Below, piece after piece: positions 44,080 through 53,059 of a DNA stretch of 64,000 nt. The notes below the pieces were generated by a model. The model did no database searches, had not been told where the DNA came from, and saw only the letters and a program-made list of their open reading frames with translations. Positions within the stretch are counted from its first letter, which is position 1. The number at the start of each line of letters is the position of its first letter. The DNA comes from an uncultured Lacinutrix sp. GTDB taxonomy: Bacteria > Bacteroidota > Bacteroidia > Flavobacteriales > Flavobacteriaceae. A program made the translations under genes and the position numbers. The stretch covers positions 62,001 through 126,000 of the forward strand of contig NZ_CANMSJ010000005.1 of assembly GCF_947500605.1 (NCBI RefSeq). Reading direction: 5' to 3'.

Positions 44080-45252
44080 TTATTGTTTTGCTTTATTACG
44101 TAATGAAATTAAAGCAAAAATAGGGCCTATAGCTAATACGGTATAAATGGCATTAGAGTTTGTTAATTCGATTAATTTTGAAATAAATTGAATACTAATT
44201 ATCGTAATTAAAAAGCCAAGGCAGTTAACAATTGTAAGCGCTGTTCCTTTTATTTCGGCTTCAACATTTGTAACTACTAGTGTAGATAATAGTGGTGAAT
44301 CTGCAATAACAACCATTCCCCAAAAAATAAGAAAAGCAATAAATAGGCTTTCATATTGTGTTGTAAAAACTATTGGAGAAATTAAGCAACATACACAGGA
44401 TAAAAGTAAAGCTATAAATGCTGTTCGTTTTACACCTATTCTTATAGATACAAAGCCACTTATTATACAAGCTAATCCACCTATTCCAATTATAATAAAC
44501 GATAACATGGGAATATTAAATGTAGCCGAAGTATTGAATTCGCTATATCGTTTTAGCATAAAAGGAACAAATGCCCAAAAAGTGTACAGTTCCCACATGT
44601 GTCCAAAATAACCAAAGGCTGAAGCTCTAAAGGTTCTGTTTTTAAAAACACTAAAAAATGCTAACAAGTCTGTTTTCTGGCTCACCTTACGGTATGGACC
44701 ATTAGGTACTAAAATTAGCATTAATAAACCACCAAGTAATGCAAGTGTGGATGTTGTAATCAATACAGATTCCCAAGGATATGTATTTGTGATTTCTTTT
44801 AATAAATGCGGTAAAGCGGTACCCAATACCAAAGCGCCAACTAAAAAGCTAAGCGATTTACCAAGTCCTTTTTCGTAATAATCGGCAGCTATTTTCATGC
44901 CTACAGGATAAATGCCTGCAAGAAAAAAACCTGTTAGAAAACGTAGTATAAGTAAGCTTGTTAATGTATTACCTTCCCATATAACACCCAGATTAAATAA
45001 TGAACCCAGTAGTGCGCTTATAAAGAATACTTTGGAAGGCGAAAAGCGATCTGCAATTGTTAGTATAGCAAATAAGAGTGTGCCAATAATAAAACCAAAT
45101 TGTACAGCAGAAGTTAAATGTCCTAAAGCTGTTGCTTTAAGGTTGAAGTTTATTATAAGATCGTTTATTACTCCGTTTCCAGCAAACCAGAGTGATGTAC
45201 AACAAAACTGAGAGATTACAATTATAGGAAGTATTAACTTAGAATGTTTCAA
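44080..45252 (-). CDS. Major facilitator superfamily transporter
   Basis: This 390-residue protein has 12 hydrophobic segments. The MFS loop 2-3 block is recognisable in the stretch around LTIADRFSPSKVFFISALLG, and GxxxA-type spacing occurs in FLTGFFLAGIYPVGMKIAADY. The cargo cannot be inferred. It is followed on the same strand, 35 bases upstream, by the 135-residue membrane protein gene, so these may form one operon. Confidence 0.82.
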   Translation of the reverse strand: MKHSKLILPIIVISQFCCTSLWFAGNGVINDLIINFNLKATALGHLTSAVQFGFIIGTLLFAILTIADRFSPSKVFFISALLGSLFNLGVIWEGNTLTSLLILRFLTGFFLAGIYPVGMKIAADYYEKGLGKSLSFLVGALVLGTALPHLLKEITNTYPWESVLITTSTLALLGGLLMLILVPNGPYRKVSQKTDLLAFFSVFKNRTFRASAFGYFGHMWELYTFWAFVPFMLKRYSEFNTSATFNIPMLSFIIIGIGGLACIISGFVSIRIGVKRTAFIALLLSCVCCLISPIVFTTQYESLFIAFLIFWGMVVIADSPLLSTLVVTNVEAEIKGTALTIVNCLGFLITIISIQFISKLIELTNSNAIYTVLAIGPIFALISLRNKAKQ

Positions 45253-45286
45253 TTAGTAGTGAGATTCAATTTTATCTGCTTTTATA

Positions 45287-45694
45287 TTAATTAAAAACAT
45301 AACGATTGGCTAGAGATTTTCCGAAGAAAAAACCAGCAATAACAAATATGCCATCAGCTAGTCTAAACCAAAGCTCTTTTGGAAGCATAAAAATATTAAA
45401 GAAGGTTGCTAATAACATTATTACTCCTACAATATACGCAGGAATCATACTAGTTTTAGATATAAATCCAGCCACTAACATACCTGCAATAGGTCCAATA
45501 AAATGTGCTATAATAACAAATATTTTAGCTCCTACAGGAATGTTAGCCATATTGTTTATTAACCATTCCATATCCATAGCATTGGCACCTTCTGGTAAAG
45601 GGAAAAAGGATTGTCCAAGAACATTTTCAAATAAATGAACAGAAGCACTAGCTACTATTAAGCCTACAATTGTTGCAAGTATATTTCTAAGCAT
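45287..45694 (-). CDS. Four-helix membrane protein, function unknown
   Basis: The 135-residue protein has four hydrophobic segments (about 5-22, 58-80, 86-104, 113-130). Conserved features include the start MLRNILATIVGLIVASASVH and the glycine-rich HFIGPIAGMLVAGF. I recognise no named family. It sits upstream of the MFS transporter gene on the same strand. Confidence 0.65.
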   Translation of the reverse strand: MLRNILATIVGLIVASASVHLFENVLGQSFFPLPEGANAMDMEWLINNMANIPVGAKIFVIIAHFIGPIAGMLVAGFISKTSMIPAYIVGVIMLLATFFNIFMLPKELWFRLADGIFVIAGFFFGKSLANRYVFN

Positions 45695-45775
45695 GATTTT
45701 ACGGTTTTTAAACTCAATTATGAATTGGTTATATAAATAAAATTACAAAATAAATAATGAATGTAATTTTAACCG

Positions 45776-46639
45776 TTATCTTTTTTTGCTAAAAATAACG
45801 ATGTCTTGGTATTCAACTTTAGTTGTGTCTCTTAATTTATCTTTCCAAAAGCCATCAATTATGCTATCAATTTTTAAGTTATGCTCATCAAGCATTGTTT
45901 CTAGCATTGTTTTGTGAATGGCAATGTTTCCAGAGGTTACAGTTTCGTTCATTAAACGATAACCGTCAAATTTTACAGGAAAATTGAAGAGTTCTCTGTT
46001 GGCAATGTAGTCTTCATTTTCATTGTCATATAAAAAGAATGTAGATAAACACTTTCCATTAGGTTTTAGCGTTTTGTGTATTTCTGCAAAATAGTTTGAG
46101 ATCTCTTTAATCTGCATGTGTGTAAATACAGAAAAAGTAAATATTTTATCAAAACTGTTTACTTGATATGGAAATTGAAATTCTTCGGCTTTCCCTATAT
46201 TGTTATTGTATAAATCGTTAAATAAAGGAATGTATTTAAAATTGAAGTTTGGAAAATCTTTGTTTATTTTGGAATTACACCAGTTTACGCCTTTTTCTAC
46301 AACATCAAAACCATCGTAGCTTCCTGTTTTATTTAAATATTTTGATAATGCTATTGCTGTACGACCAATACCACTACCAATGTCTAAAACAGAATCTGTA
46401 GGTTTTAAATTGATATAAGTAGTTAAGAGTTGTAGTTGCTGTTCACCTTGTTTTAAAAACTTTTCAGCTCCAGAAGGAGAGCCTGTATATATAGAACCTC
46501 TAGAAGGAACGTATTTATTAGTTTTTCCTGTGAGTTTATCCCATAAATCAATTGGGAAATAATAAAGCTTTCTAACTATATACTTTTGCTTAGTAGGTAA
46601 ATTATACCATAAATTTCTTAAAGTGTTGCTTTTGCGCAT
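45776..46639 (-). CDS. Class I SAM-dependent methyltransferase
   Basis: The 287-residue protein has the SAM-binding motif I DSVLDIGSGIGRTAIALSKY, then SYDGFDVVEKGVNWC (acidic loop), the post-motif DKIFTFSVFTHM, and FAEIHKTLKPNGKCLSTFF (motif III region). This is a Methyltransf_11/12-type enzyme; the substrate is unknown. The N-terminal 70 residues are Lys/Arg-rich. No gene partner is close by. Confidence 0.87.
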   Translation of the reverse strand: MRKSNTLRNLWYNLPTKQKYIVRKLYYFPIDLWDKLTGKTNKYVPSRGSIYTGSPSGAEKFLKQGEQQLQLLTTYINLKPTDSVLDIGSGIGRTAIALSKYLNKTGSYDGFDVVEKGVNWCNSKINKDFPNFNFKYIPLFNDLYNNNIGKAEEFQFPYQVNSFDKIFTFSVFTHMQIKEISNYFAEIHKTLKPNGKCLSTFFLYDNENEDYIANRELFNFPVKFDGYRLMNETVTSGNIAIHKTMLETMLDEHNLKIDSIIDGFWKDKLRDTTKVEYQDIVIFSKKR

Positions 46640-46810
46640 ATAAGTATTAGTGATTGCTTTTGTAATTTAGGGCCTTGTTTAAGGCTGCCAAAAATAAGAT
46701 ATTATTGTTTAATTGAAAACTTACATCGAACTATAAACCAAAGATGTTCTAACTTAAAATTAACAACGTGGTTTATTATGAAAAATTATATTAAAAATTA
46801 ACAAATCAAA

Positions 46811-46844
46811 AAAAAATCCTGAAGCATATGCCTCAGGATTTTTT
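46811..46844 (-). terminator. Terminator after secA
   Basis: On the plus strand AAAAAATCCTGA (46811-46822) pairs with TCAGGATTTTTT (46833-46844) with a 10-base loop. It lies 22 bases past the secA stop and has a T tract in the minus direction. Confidence 0.85.
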
Positions 46845-46865
46845 ATATTTTAATGTTCTTTTATT

Positions 46866-49800
46866 TTACTCAACAATAACCCATTCACCTTTAGCTATTA
46901 AAGGTTCGGCTTGCTTGTATTTAACGGTTTTACTTTCACCATTCATTACATTTTTAATAGTCACTTTATCATTACGTCCAATTTTTGGTTGATCGCGAAC
47001 AATAGTTTCTACTACTTGCCTTTGTGGTTGCGTTTCTCCTGCTTGTCTGTTTTGAGCAGAACGCTCATCTAGATTAGGAATTTCGTCTTTTTGAGCCTGT
47101 AAATTATCTTTCTTTTTTACGTCTCTAGCTTCACTAATTGTGCTTGTGTTTTCAGTTGGTAATTCACCTTTAAATAAGAAAGAAATAACATCTTTATTTA
47201 CTTGGTCAATCATAACTTTAAACAATTCGAAAGCTTCAAACTTATAGATTAATAATGGATCTTTTTGTTCGTGTACCGCTAATTGTACAGACTGCTTTAA
47301 CTCATCCATTTTACGTAAATGTGTTTTCCAAGCATCGTCAATAATAGCAAGTGTAATGTTTTTCTCGAAATCGGTAACTAATTCTTTACCTTGAGATTCG
47401 TATGCTTTTTCAAGATCTGTAACAACTTGTAATGTTTTTACACCATCTGTAAAAGGTACTACAATACGTTTGTACTTATCTCTTTGGTTTTCGTATACAT
47501 CTTTAATTACTGGGAAAGCAACTTCTGCATTGCGTTCCATTTTAGCTTTATAATGATCGAAAGCAGCAGTATAAATACGTTTTGCTAGTTCTGTAGCAGA
47601 AAGCTTATTAAACTCACCTTCTGTAATTGGAGATGCCATTGAGAAGTAACGAATTAATTCGAATTCGAAATTCTTAAAGTCGTTAGCACCTTTGTTAGTT
47701 TCAGCAATACCTTCCGAAGTATCGAAAATCATATTTGCTAAATCCACACGTAAACGTTCACCATTTAAGGCATTAAAACGACGTTTGTAAACCACCTCAC
47801 GTTGAGAGTTCATAACATCATCATACTCTAATAAACGCTTTCTAACACCAAAGTTATTTTCTTCAACTTTTTTCTGAGCACGTTCAATAGACTTAGAAAT
47901 CATAGAATGCTGAATCACTTCACCTTCTTGTAATCCCATTTTGTCCATCATTTTGGCAATACGTTCACTACCAAATAATCGCATTAAATTATCTTCAAGC
48001 GAAACATAGAATTGAGAACTACCTGGATCTCCTTGACGACCAGCACGACCTCTTAACTGTCTATCTACACGACGTGAATCGTGACGCTCTGTACCAATAA
48101 TGGCTAGTCCGCCAGCAGCTTTTACTTCGTCGCTTAATTTAATATCTGTACCACGGCCTGCCATGTTTGTAGCAATAGTTACTTGTCCTGGGTTACCAGC
48201 TTGTGCTACAATATCTGCTTCTTTTTTGTGTTGTTTTGCATTTAAGACGTTGTGGTCTATTTTACGTATGCTTAACATCTTTCCTAAAAGTTCAGAGATT
48301 TCAACGTTAGTTGTACCAATTAACACTGGACGACCTTGTTCTGCTAGACTTGTAACTTCGTCTATAACAGCATTATATTTTTCACGTTTTGTTTTAAAAA
48401 CTAAATCTTCTTTATCTTTTCTTGCAATAGGTCTGTTAGTAGGAATTTCGACAACATCTAATTTGTAGATTTCCCAAAGTTCTCCTGCTTCTGTTACGGC
48501 AGTACCTGTCATACCAGAAAGCTTACGGTACATTCTAAAGTAATTTTGAAGTGTTACAGTTGCAAAAGTTTGCGTAGCATCTTCAATTTTTACATTTTCT
48601 TTAGCTTCAATCGCTTGGTGTAAACCATCGCTATAACGACGACCATCCATAATACGACCTGTTTGCTCATCTACAATCATTACTTTATTTTCCATAACAA
48701 CGTATTGGTTGTCTTTTTCGAATAAAGCATAAGCTTTTAATAATTGATTTAAAGTGTGAATACGTTCAGATTTTATACCGAAGTCTCTAAATAATTCTTC
48801 TTTTAGGTTTGCTTCTTCTTCTGAAGGTAAGCCTTGAGCTTCAATTTTAGCAATAGCAATTCCAATTTCTGGTAATACAAAGAAATCTGGATTGTCTTTA
48901 CCAGAAATGTATTCTACACCTTTATCTGTTAATTCAATTTGATTGTTTTTTTCTTCAATAACGTAGTATAAAGCTTCATCAACCTTTGGCATCTCACGAT
49001 TGTTGTCTGCCATGTATTGGTTTTCAGTTTTCTGAAGAATTTGTTTAACACCTTCTTCACTTAAAAACTTAATTAATGCTTTGTTTTTAGGAATACCTCT
49101 ATAAACTCTTAGTAATTGGAAACCACCTTCTTTAGTATCTCCATCTGCAATTAGTTTTTTAGCTTCTACTAAAGTTTGTGTTAATTGCTTACGTTGTACA
49201 GATACTATGTCTTCAACCTTAGGTTTTAGAGCATCGAATTCGTGCTCATTACCTTTAGGTATTGGTCCAGATATAATTAATGGAGTTCTTGCATCATCTA
49301 CTAATACAGAATCTACCTCATCGACAATAGCGAAGTGGTGACGACGTTGTACTAAATCGTCAGGCGAATTTGCCATATTATCACGTAGGTAGTCGAAACC
49401 AAACTCGTTGTTTGTACCGTAAGTAATATCAGAATTATAAGCTTTTCTACGACCATCACTATTTGGTCTGTGGTAATCGATACAATCAATAGTCATACCG
49501 TGGAATTGGAATATTGGTGCCATCCAAGCCATATCACGTTTTGCTAAGTAATCGTTTACGGTTACTAAGTGCACACCTTTTTCGGCTAATGCATTTAAGT
49601 ACACAGGTAACGTTGCTACTAAGGTTTTACCTTCACCAGTTTGCATTTCTGCAATTTTACCTTGGTGCATGGCAATACCACCTATAAGTTGCACGTCGTA
49701 ATGGATCATGTCCCAAGTAATTGGTTTTCCAACGGCATCCCAAGAGTTAGCCCAAGTTGCTTTATCACCATCTAAAGTAACATAATCTCCCATTCCAGAA

Positions 49801-50219
49801 ATTTCTCTGTCAAAAGGACTAGCAGTAACTGTAATCTCTGTATTGTTTGTAAAACGTTTTGCTGTTTCTTTTACAACTGCAAAAGCTTCAGGTAATATAT
49901 CGTTTAAAGTTTGTTCAACTGCTTCGTAAGATTCGTCTTCGATTTTATCAATTTCTTGATAAATATCTTCACGTCTGTCTATATCTTCGGTAGCATCAGC
50001 TTCTGTTTTAAGTTTGTCTTTACGCTCATTAAAAGGCTTTCGCGTTTCGGCAATAATAGCTTTGAACTCAAAAGTTTTAGCTCTTAATTCATCGTGAGAT
50101 AAAGATTCTAGAGCAGCTTCAAAGGTTTTAATTTTATCTACTAAAGGTGATATGGCTTGCACATCTTGTTTGGATTTGTCTCCAACAAATAGTTTTAGTA
50201 CGGAATCTAAAAAACTCAT
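46866..50219 (-). CDS. secA: Preprotein translocase ATPase SecA (long Bacteroidota form)
   Basis: SecA drives protein export through SecYEG. At 1117 residues it is longer than E. coli SecA (901) as in other Bacteroidota. Walker A is MQTGEGKTLVATLPVYLNAL, the DEAD motif is DEVDSVLVDDARTP, and the helicase C block is NMAGRGTDIKLSD followed by RQLRGRAGRQGDPG. The C-terminal part has no zinc-binding CxCxSGx8CC motif; instead it ends with KNVMNGESKTVKYKQAEPL, a tail seen in Bacteroidota. It ends at a strong hairpin. Confidence 0.97.
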   Translation of the reverse strand: MSFLDSVLKLFVGDKSKQDVQAISPLVDKIKTFEAALESLSHDELRAKTFEFKAIIAETRKPFNERKDKLKTEADATEDIDRREDIYQEIDKIEDESYEAVEQTLNDILPEAFAVVKETAKRFTNNTEITVTASPFDREISGMGDYVTLDGDKATWANSWDAVGKPITWDMIHYDVQLIGGIAMHQGKIAEMQTGEGKTLVATLPVYLNALAEKGVHLVTVNDYLAKRDMAWMAPIFQFHGMTIDCIDYHRPNSDGRRKAYNSDITYGTNNEFGFDYLRDNMANSPDDLVQRRHHFAIVDEVDSVLVDDARTPLIISGPIPKGNEHEFDALKPKVEDIVSVQRKQLTQTLVEAKKLIADGDTKEGGFQLLRVYRGIPKNKALIKFLSEEGVKQILQKTENQYMADNNREMPKVDEALYYVIEEKNNQIELTDKGVEYISGKDNPDFFVLPEIGIAIAKIEAQGLPSEEEANLKEELFRDFGIKSERIHTLNQLLKAYALFEKDNQYVVMENKVMIVDEQTGRIMDGRRYSDGLHQAIEAKENVKIEDATQTFATVTLQNYFRMYRKLSGMTGTAVTEAGELWEIYKLDVVEIPTNRPIARKDKEDLVFKTKREKYNAVIDEVTSLAEQGRPVLIGTTNVEISELLGKMLSIRKIDHNVLNAKQHKKEADIVAQAGNPGQVTIATNMAGRGTDIKLSDEVKAAGGLAIIGTERHDSRRVDRQLRGRAGRQGDPGSSQFYVSLEDNLMRLFGSERIAKMMDKMGLQEGEVIQHSMISKSIERAQKKVEENNFGVRKRLLEYDDVMNSQREVVYKRRFNALNGERLRVDLANMIFDTSEGIAETNKGANDFKNFEFELIRYFSMASPITEGEFNKLSATELAKRIYTAAFDHYKAKMERNAEVAFPVIKDVYENQRDKYKRIVVPFTDGVKTLQVVTDLEKAYESQGKELVTDFEKNITLAIIDDAWKTHLRKMDELKQSVQLAVHEQKDPLLIYKFEAFELFKVMIDQVNKDVISFLFKGELPTENTSTISEARDVKKKDNLQAQKDEIPNLDERSAQNRQAGETQPQRQVVETIVRDQPKIGRNDKVTIKNVMNGESKTVKYKQAEPLIAKGEWVIVE

Positions 50220-50405
50220 AGTTTTATATTTTATATTTCGATTGTAATGTTTTAGTGTTATAAAACATCACAGTTATTATTATAGTTAGTTGTAACTAGT
50301 TTTTAGGCTTAGTTAAATTGCCTTTGTTTTAGATGCTATTTACATCCAAATTTTAAGGGCTTAAATATACGTTTTTAGCTGTGGTTGGCTAAATTTTAAA
50401 GCACA

Positions 50406-50432
50406 AAAAAAGTCCCAAATTGAGACTTTTTT
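50406..50432 (-). terminator. Terminator after the DUF2795 gene
   Basis: On the plus strand AAAAAAGTCCCAA (50406-50418) pairs with TTGAGACTTTTTT (50420-50432) with one mismatch. T tracts in both directions mean it may act both ways. Confidence 0.7.
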
Positions 50433-50503
50433 CCTTTGTTTTTATTGTTTAAACGTAGCATTGCTACATTTTTTACTACTAGTTACGCAGTGTTGCATAA
50501 TTA

Positions 50504-50725
50504 CTAGTACTCGTCCTCGTTCCAGAGGTAGTCTTCATCTGTTGGGTAATCTGGCCAGATTTCTTCAATTGAATCGTACGAATCTCCTTCGTCTTCAATT
50601 GCTTGTAAATTTTCAGTAACTTCTAAAGGTGCTCCTGTTCTAATCGCGTAATCGATAAGTTCGTCTTTAGTAGCAGGCCAAGGTGCATCACTTAAATGAG
50701 ATGCTAATTCTAATGTCCAATACAT
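50504..50725 (-). CDS. DUF2795 family protein
   Basis: The 73-residue acidic protein matches DUF2795: it begins MYWTLELASHLSDAPWPATK and has DELIDYAIRTGAPLEVTENL, then an acidic stretch. The family is very widespread in Bacteroidota and small; no function is established. The minus-strand -7 element TATTTTTG is at 50748-50755, 22 bases upstream of the start. Single gene. Confidence 0.88.
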   Translation of the reverse strand: MYWTLELASHLSDAPWPATKDELIDYAIRTGAPLEVTENLQAIEDEGDSYDSIEEIWPDYPTDEDYLWNEDEY

Positions 50726-51065
50726 TTCTTAATAGATTTATTTTTTGCAAAAATAAATTTTTAGTATTAATAGGCAAGAAAAAAGTGAATTATTTTTCAG
50801 TAATAAAAAAGAACGTCATTTTTCACTGAAACTATTTGATACTAAATATCTTGCAGTGTTATTTAATGGCAGATTTTCAATATTGTTTTTCTGTTTCGCT
50901 CTGCGTACCATATTTTCCTTAAAATTATTCTAATAAAACGACCTTTTTTACTTTCTACTTCAATATAAAAAGAAACCTTAACAGAGGCTATGCTTTATTT
51001 TTCTACTTTGTATAAAATAAAAAATCATCATTTTATTTTATCTTAATTTTAAAGAAGACATGGTA
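50726..51065. other. Intergenic region upstream of DUF2795 gene
   Basis: These 340 bases contain the DUF2795 promoter at 50748-50755 and AT-rich sequence. A 31-codon reading frame on the minus strand (around 50820-50910) exists but has no support. No RNA structure was recognised. Confidence 0.5.
50748..50755 (-). promoter_or_regulatory. -7 element for the DUF2795 gene
   Basis: The minus strand reads TATTTTTG, an exact TAnnTTTG match 22 bases upstream of the ATG. Confidence 0.6.
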
Positions 51066-51638
51066 TTAGTGCTTTTCAGGAATCCATTTTACTTCGTCTG
51101 CTTGTAAGTCATGAGACAACTTTCGTGCCAATACAAAAAGGTAGTCAGAAAGACGGTTTAAGTACATTAAGGCTTCGGGTAAAAATGGTTCTAATTCGTT
51201 TAATGCACTTGCTAAACGTTCGGCTCTTCTACATACACAGCGTGCTATGTGACAGAATGACACTGTTTGGTGTCCACCAGGTAGCACAAAATGCGTCATA
51301 GGAGGTAAGTCCTCATTCATAGCATCCATTTCGTGTTCTAATAGCTCTATATCTTCGGCAGAAATCTTATTTATATTTAAACGTTCTTTTCCGTTTTTTA
51401 ATATTAGTTTTTCAGGATCTGTTGCTAAAACAGCACCAACAGTAAAGAGTTTGTTTTGAATAACAGCTAAAACATTTTTGTATTGCTGGTTTATATCTTG
51501 ATCGCGAATAAGTCCAATATGCGAGTTAAGTTCGTCTACTGTGCCATAACTATCTATGCGGATATGGTGTTTTGGTACACGAGTACCACCAAATAGAGCA
51601 GTTGTGCCTTTATCTCCTGTTTTTGTATATACTTTCAT
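51066..51638 (-). CDS. Cobalamin adenosyltransferase, PduO type
   Basis: This 190-residue ATP:cob(I)alamin adenosyltransferase has the motif TKTGDKGTTALFGGTRVPKH at the N-terminus, then DELNSHIGLIRD and, later, the conserved FVLPGG...CRRAERL block with the arginines that bind ATP. It makes adenosylcobalamin for methylmalonyl-CoA mutase, which fits the meaB gene 13 kb away. The length is typical of the trimeric PduO form. Confidence 0.95.
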   Translation of the reverse strand: MKVYTKTGDKGTTALFGGTRVPKHHIRIDSYGTVDELNSHIGLIRDQDINQQYKNVLAVIQNKLFTVGAVLATDPEKLILKNGKERLNINKISAEDIELLEHEMDAMNEDLPPMTHFVLPGGHQTVSFCHIARCVCRRAERLASALNELEPFLPEALMYLNRLSDYLFVLARKLSHDLQADEVKWIPEKH

Positions 51639-51802
51639 GTGTCTTTTTTGTTTTTTAATTGGTCACATGTTGCTTCCATTTAGATATCTTTTTAGTTTAA
51701 AGATTCTGTTATGAAAGGTTCATGTTTACGAAGTTAAAAGTTATATGTTAAACGCTAAACCTTTTTGGATAAAATTATTTACTTTAACTCTTCTTCAAAA
51801 TA

Positions 51803-51910
51803 TTAGAAATGCTTAAAAGCGCGTTTATTTCTTAGAGTTAAACTTTTGTTGTTTAAGAAAACCAGTGTTAATCCAATAATAACAGCAATAAGAAGCCAAG
51901 GAATATCCAT
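51803..51910 (-). CDS. Very small membrane protein (35 residues)
   Basis: The ATG at 51910 gives MDIPWLLIAVIIGLTLVFLN followed by a basic tail NKSLTLRNKRAFKHF and a stop at 51803. It is one membrane helix followed by a positively charged cytoplasmic end. It is one of two tiny co-directional genes after the methyltransferase at 52073. No database check is possible, so this rests on the reading frame, composition and position. Confidence 0.5.
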   Translation of the reverse strand: MDIPWLLIAVIIGLTLVFLNNKSLTLRNKRAFKHF

Positions 51911-51941
51911 AGATTTAGTTTAAATAAAAAATAAAACACGA

Positions 51942-52070
51942 CTATTGGCGCTTCATTTTTTGTCTGAATTTAGTTTTATTGTTTCTTAATTTTCGTTTGC
52001 GATTAATAACAGAAACAAATGCTTTTGCTAACAGTAATAATCCAAATAATGCGATAATAGGTACTAGCAT
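51942..52070 (-). CDS. Very small membrane protein (42 residues)
   Basis: It starts at the ATG at 52070, two bases after the methyltransferase stop at 52073: MLVPIIALFGLLLLAKAFVS followed by a very basic tail (VINRKRKLRNNKTKFRQKMKRQ in parts: VINRKRKLRNNK, TKFRQKMKRQ). One helix plus a Lys/Arg tail, with near-coupled start, suggests a genuine small membrane protein. The function is unknown. Confidence 0.55.
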   Translation of the reverse strand: MLVPIIALFGLLLLAKAFVSVINRKRKLRNNKTKFRQKMKRQ

Positions 52071-52072
52071 AC

Positions 52073-52846
52073 TTATATCCTTATTGTAAAATGTTCTTTT
52101 TCTTGTTCTCTTCTAAAAAAGACAAAGCCTAAAAAGAAGGTATCTATTGTTACTGTAACTTGAGGATGTTTTTTAATTGTTTCCCAGGCTTCAGTCATTT
52201 CTTTAGACCAATAAATGTCATCAAATATAAAAACAGAATCGTTAGTTGTTGTTGGTAATAAAGTTTCAAAATAATCTAAAGTGGCTTGCTTTTGGTGATT
52301 GCCATCAAAATAGATTAAATCGTATTTATTTGAAACTAAAGGTTTAATAATATCGTTAAAGTCTCCTGTAAGTATTTCTGTGTTTTTTATGTTGAATTGA
52401 CCAAGAGTGCTTTTCGTGTATTCCGAAATATTTGGGCAACCTTCTATAGAAGTCATTTTAATTTCTGAATTTGCAACAGCCATAGCATGAGTTGCAATAC
52501 CTAAAGAAGTACCTAATTCTAGAATAGTATTAATTTGAAGGTAATTTACAAGACGAAATAATAATTTAGATTCTTTTTTCGAAGCACCTACTTTTTCTGC
52601 CATTTTAGAAACCGAACGCTGGTTTGTTTTAAAAACACGACTGCCAGAACCTAAATCTATAACATCTATAGTGTCTTTGCTTTTTTTTAAAGCTTTACGA
52701 TATAGTGTTATTTGTTTGTATAAATTGTGTTTAGATTTATCATAAAAACATTTAGTAATTAAGTTGTACACAAAAGGAGAATGGACTCCATGTTGGTTTG
52801 TGGAACGCTTTAAAAATTTTATGTAAGCTATTATTTGATGTAACAT
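52073..52846 (-). CDS. Class I SAM-dependent methyltransferase, O-methyltransferase-like
   Basis: The 257-residue protein has the SAM motif INTILELGTSLGIATHAMAVA and, in the second half, KYDLIYFDGNHQKQATLDYF, which has the D-x-NH pattern seen in catechol O-methyltransferase-like enzymes. The first 60 residues (KRSTNQHGVHSPFVYNL...) look like a Bacteroidota-specific addition. It is followed by two small membrane protein genes. The substrate is unknown. Confidence 0.82.
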   Translation of the reverse strand: MLHQIIAYIKFLKRSTNQHGVHSPFVYNLITKCFYDKSKHNLYKQITLYRKALKKSKDTIDVIDLGSGSRVFKTNQRSVSKMAEKVGASKKESKLLFRLVNYLQINTILELGTSLGIATHAMAVANSEIKMTSIEGCPNISEYTKSTLGQFNIKNTEILTGDFNDIIKPLVSNKYDLIYFDGNHQKQATLDYFETLLPTTTNDSVFIFDDIYWSKEMTEAWETIKKHPQVTVTIDTFFLGFVFFRREQEKEHFTIRI

Positions 52847-53059
52847 TTTGAACTCCTCTTTCTTTAGGTGTCTTTAAGGGACTTTTAAATTCATTTTCCT
52901 CTTTGAAAAAAAAGAGGAGAGCGTTTGAGAGATAGTACTAGGCGGTTCTGTATTAATAATCTTATTTATTATTTTTTTATTCTTTAGAAATAACTAGCAA
53001 TAATGAATGTTATATTAAAAGTAAAAAAAGAGATTGAATATTGAACACTGCCTACTCTA

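Noticed and set aside
50820-50910. 31-codon minus-strand frame beginning MVRRAKQKNN
   Set aside because: A weak purine-rich stretch precedes it, but it is short, has no recognisable pattern and no operon context.
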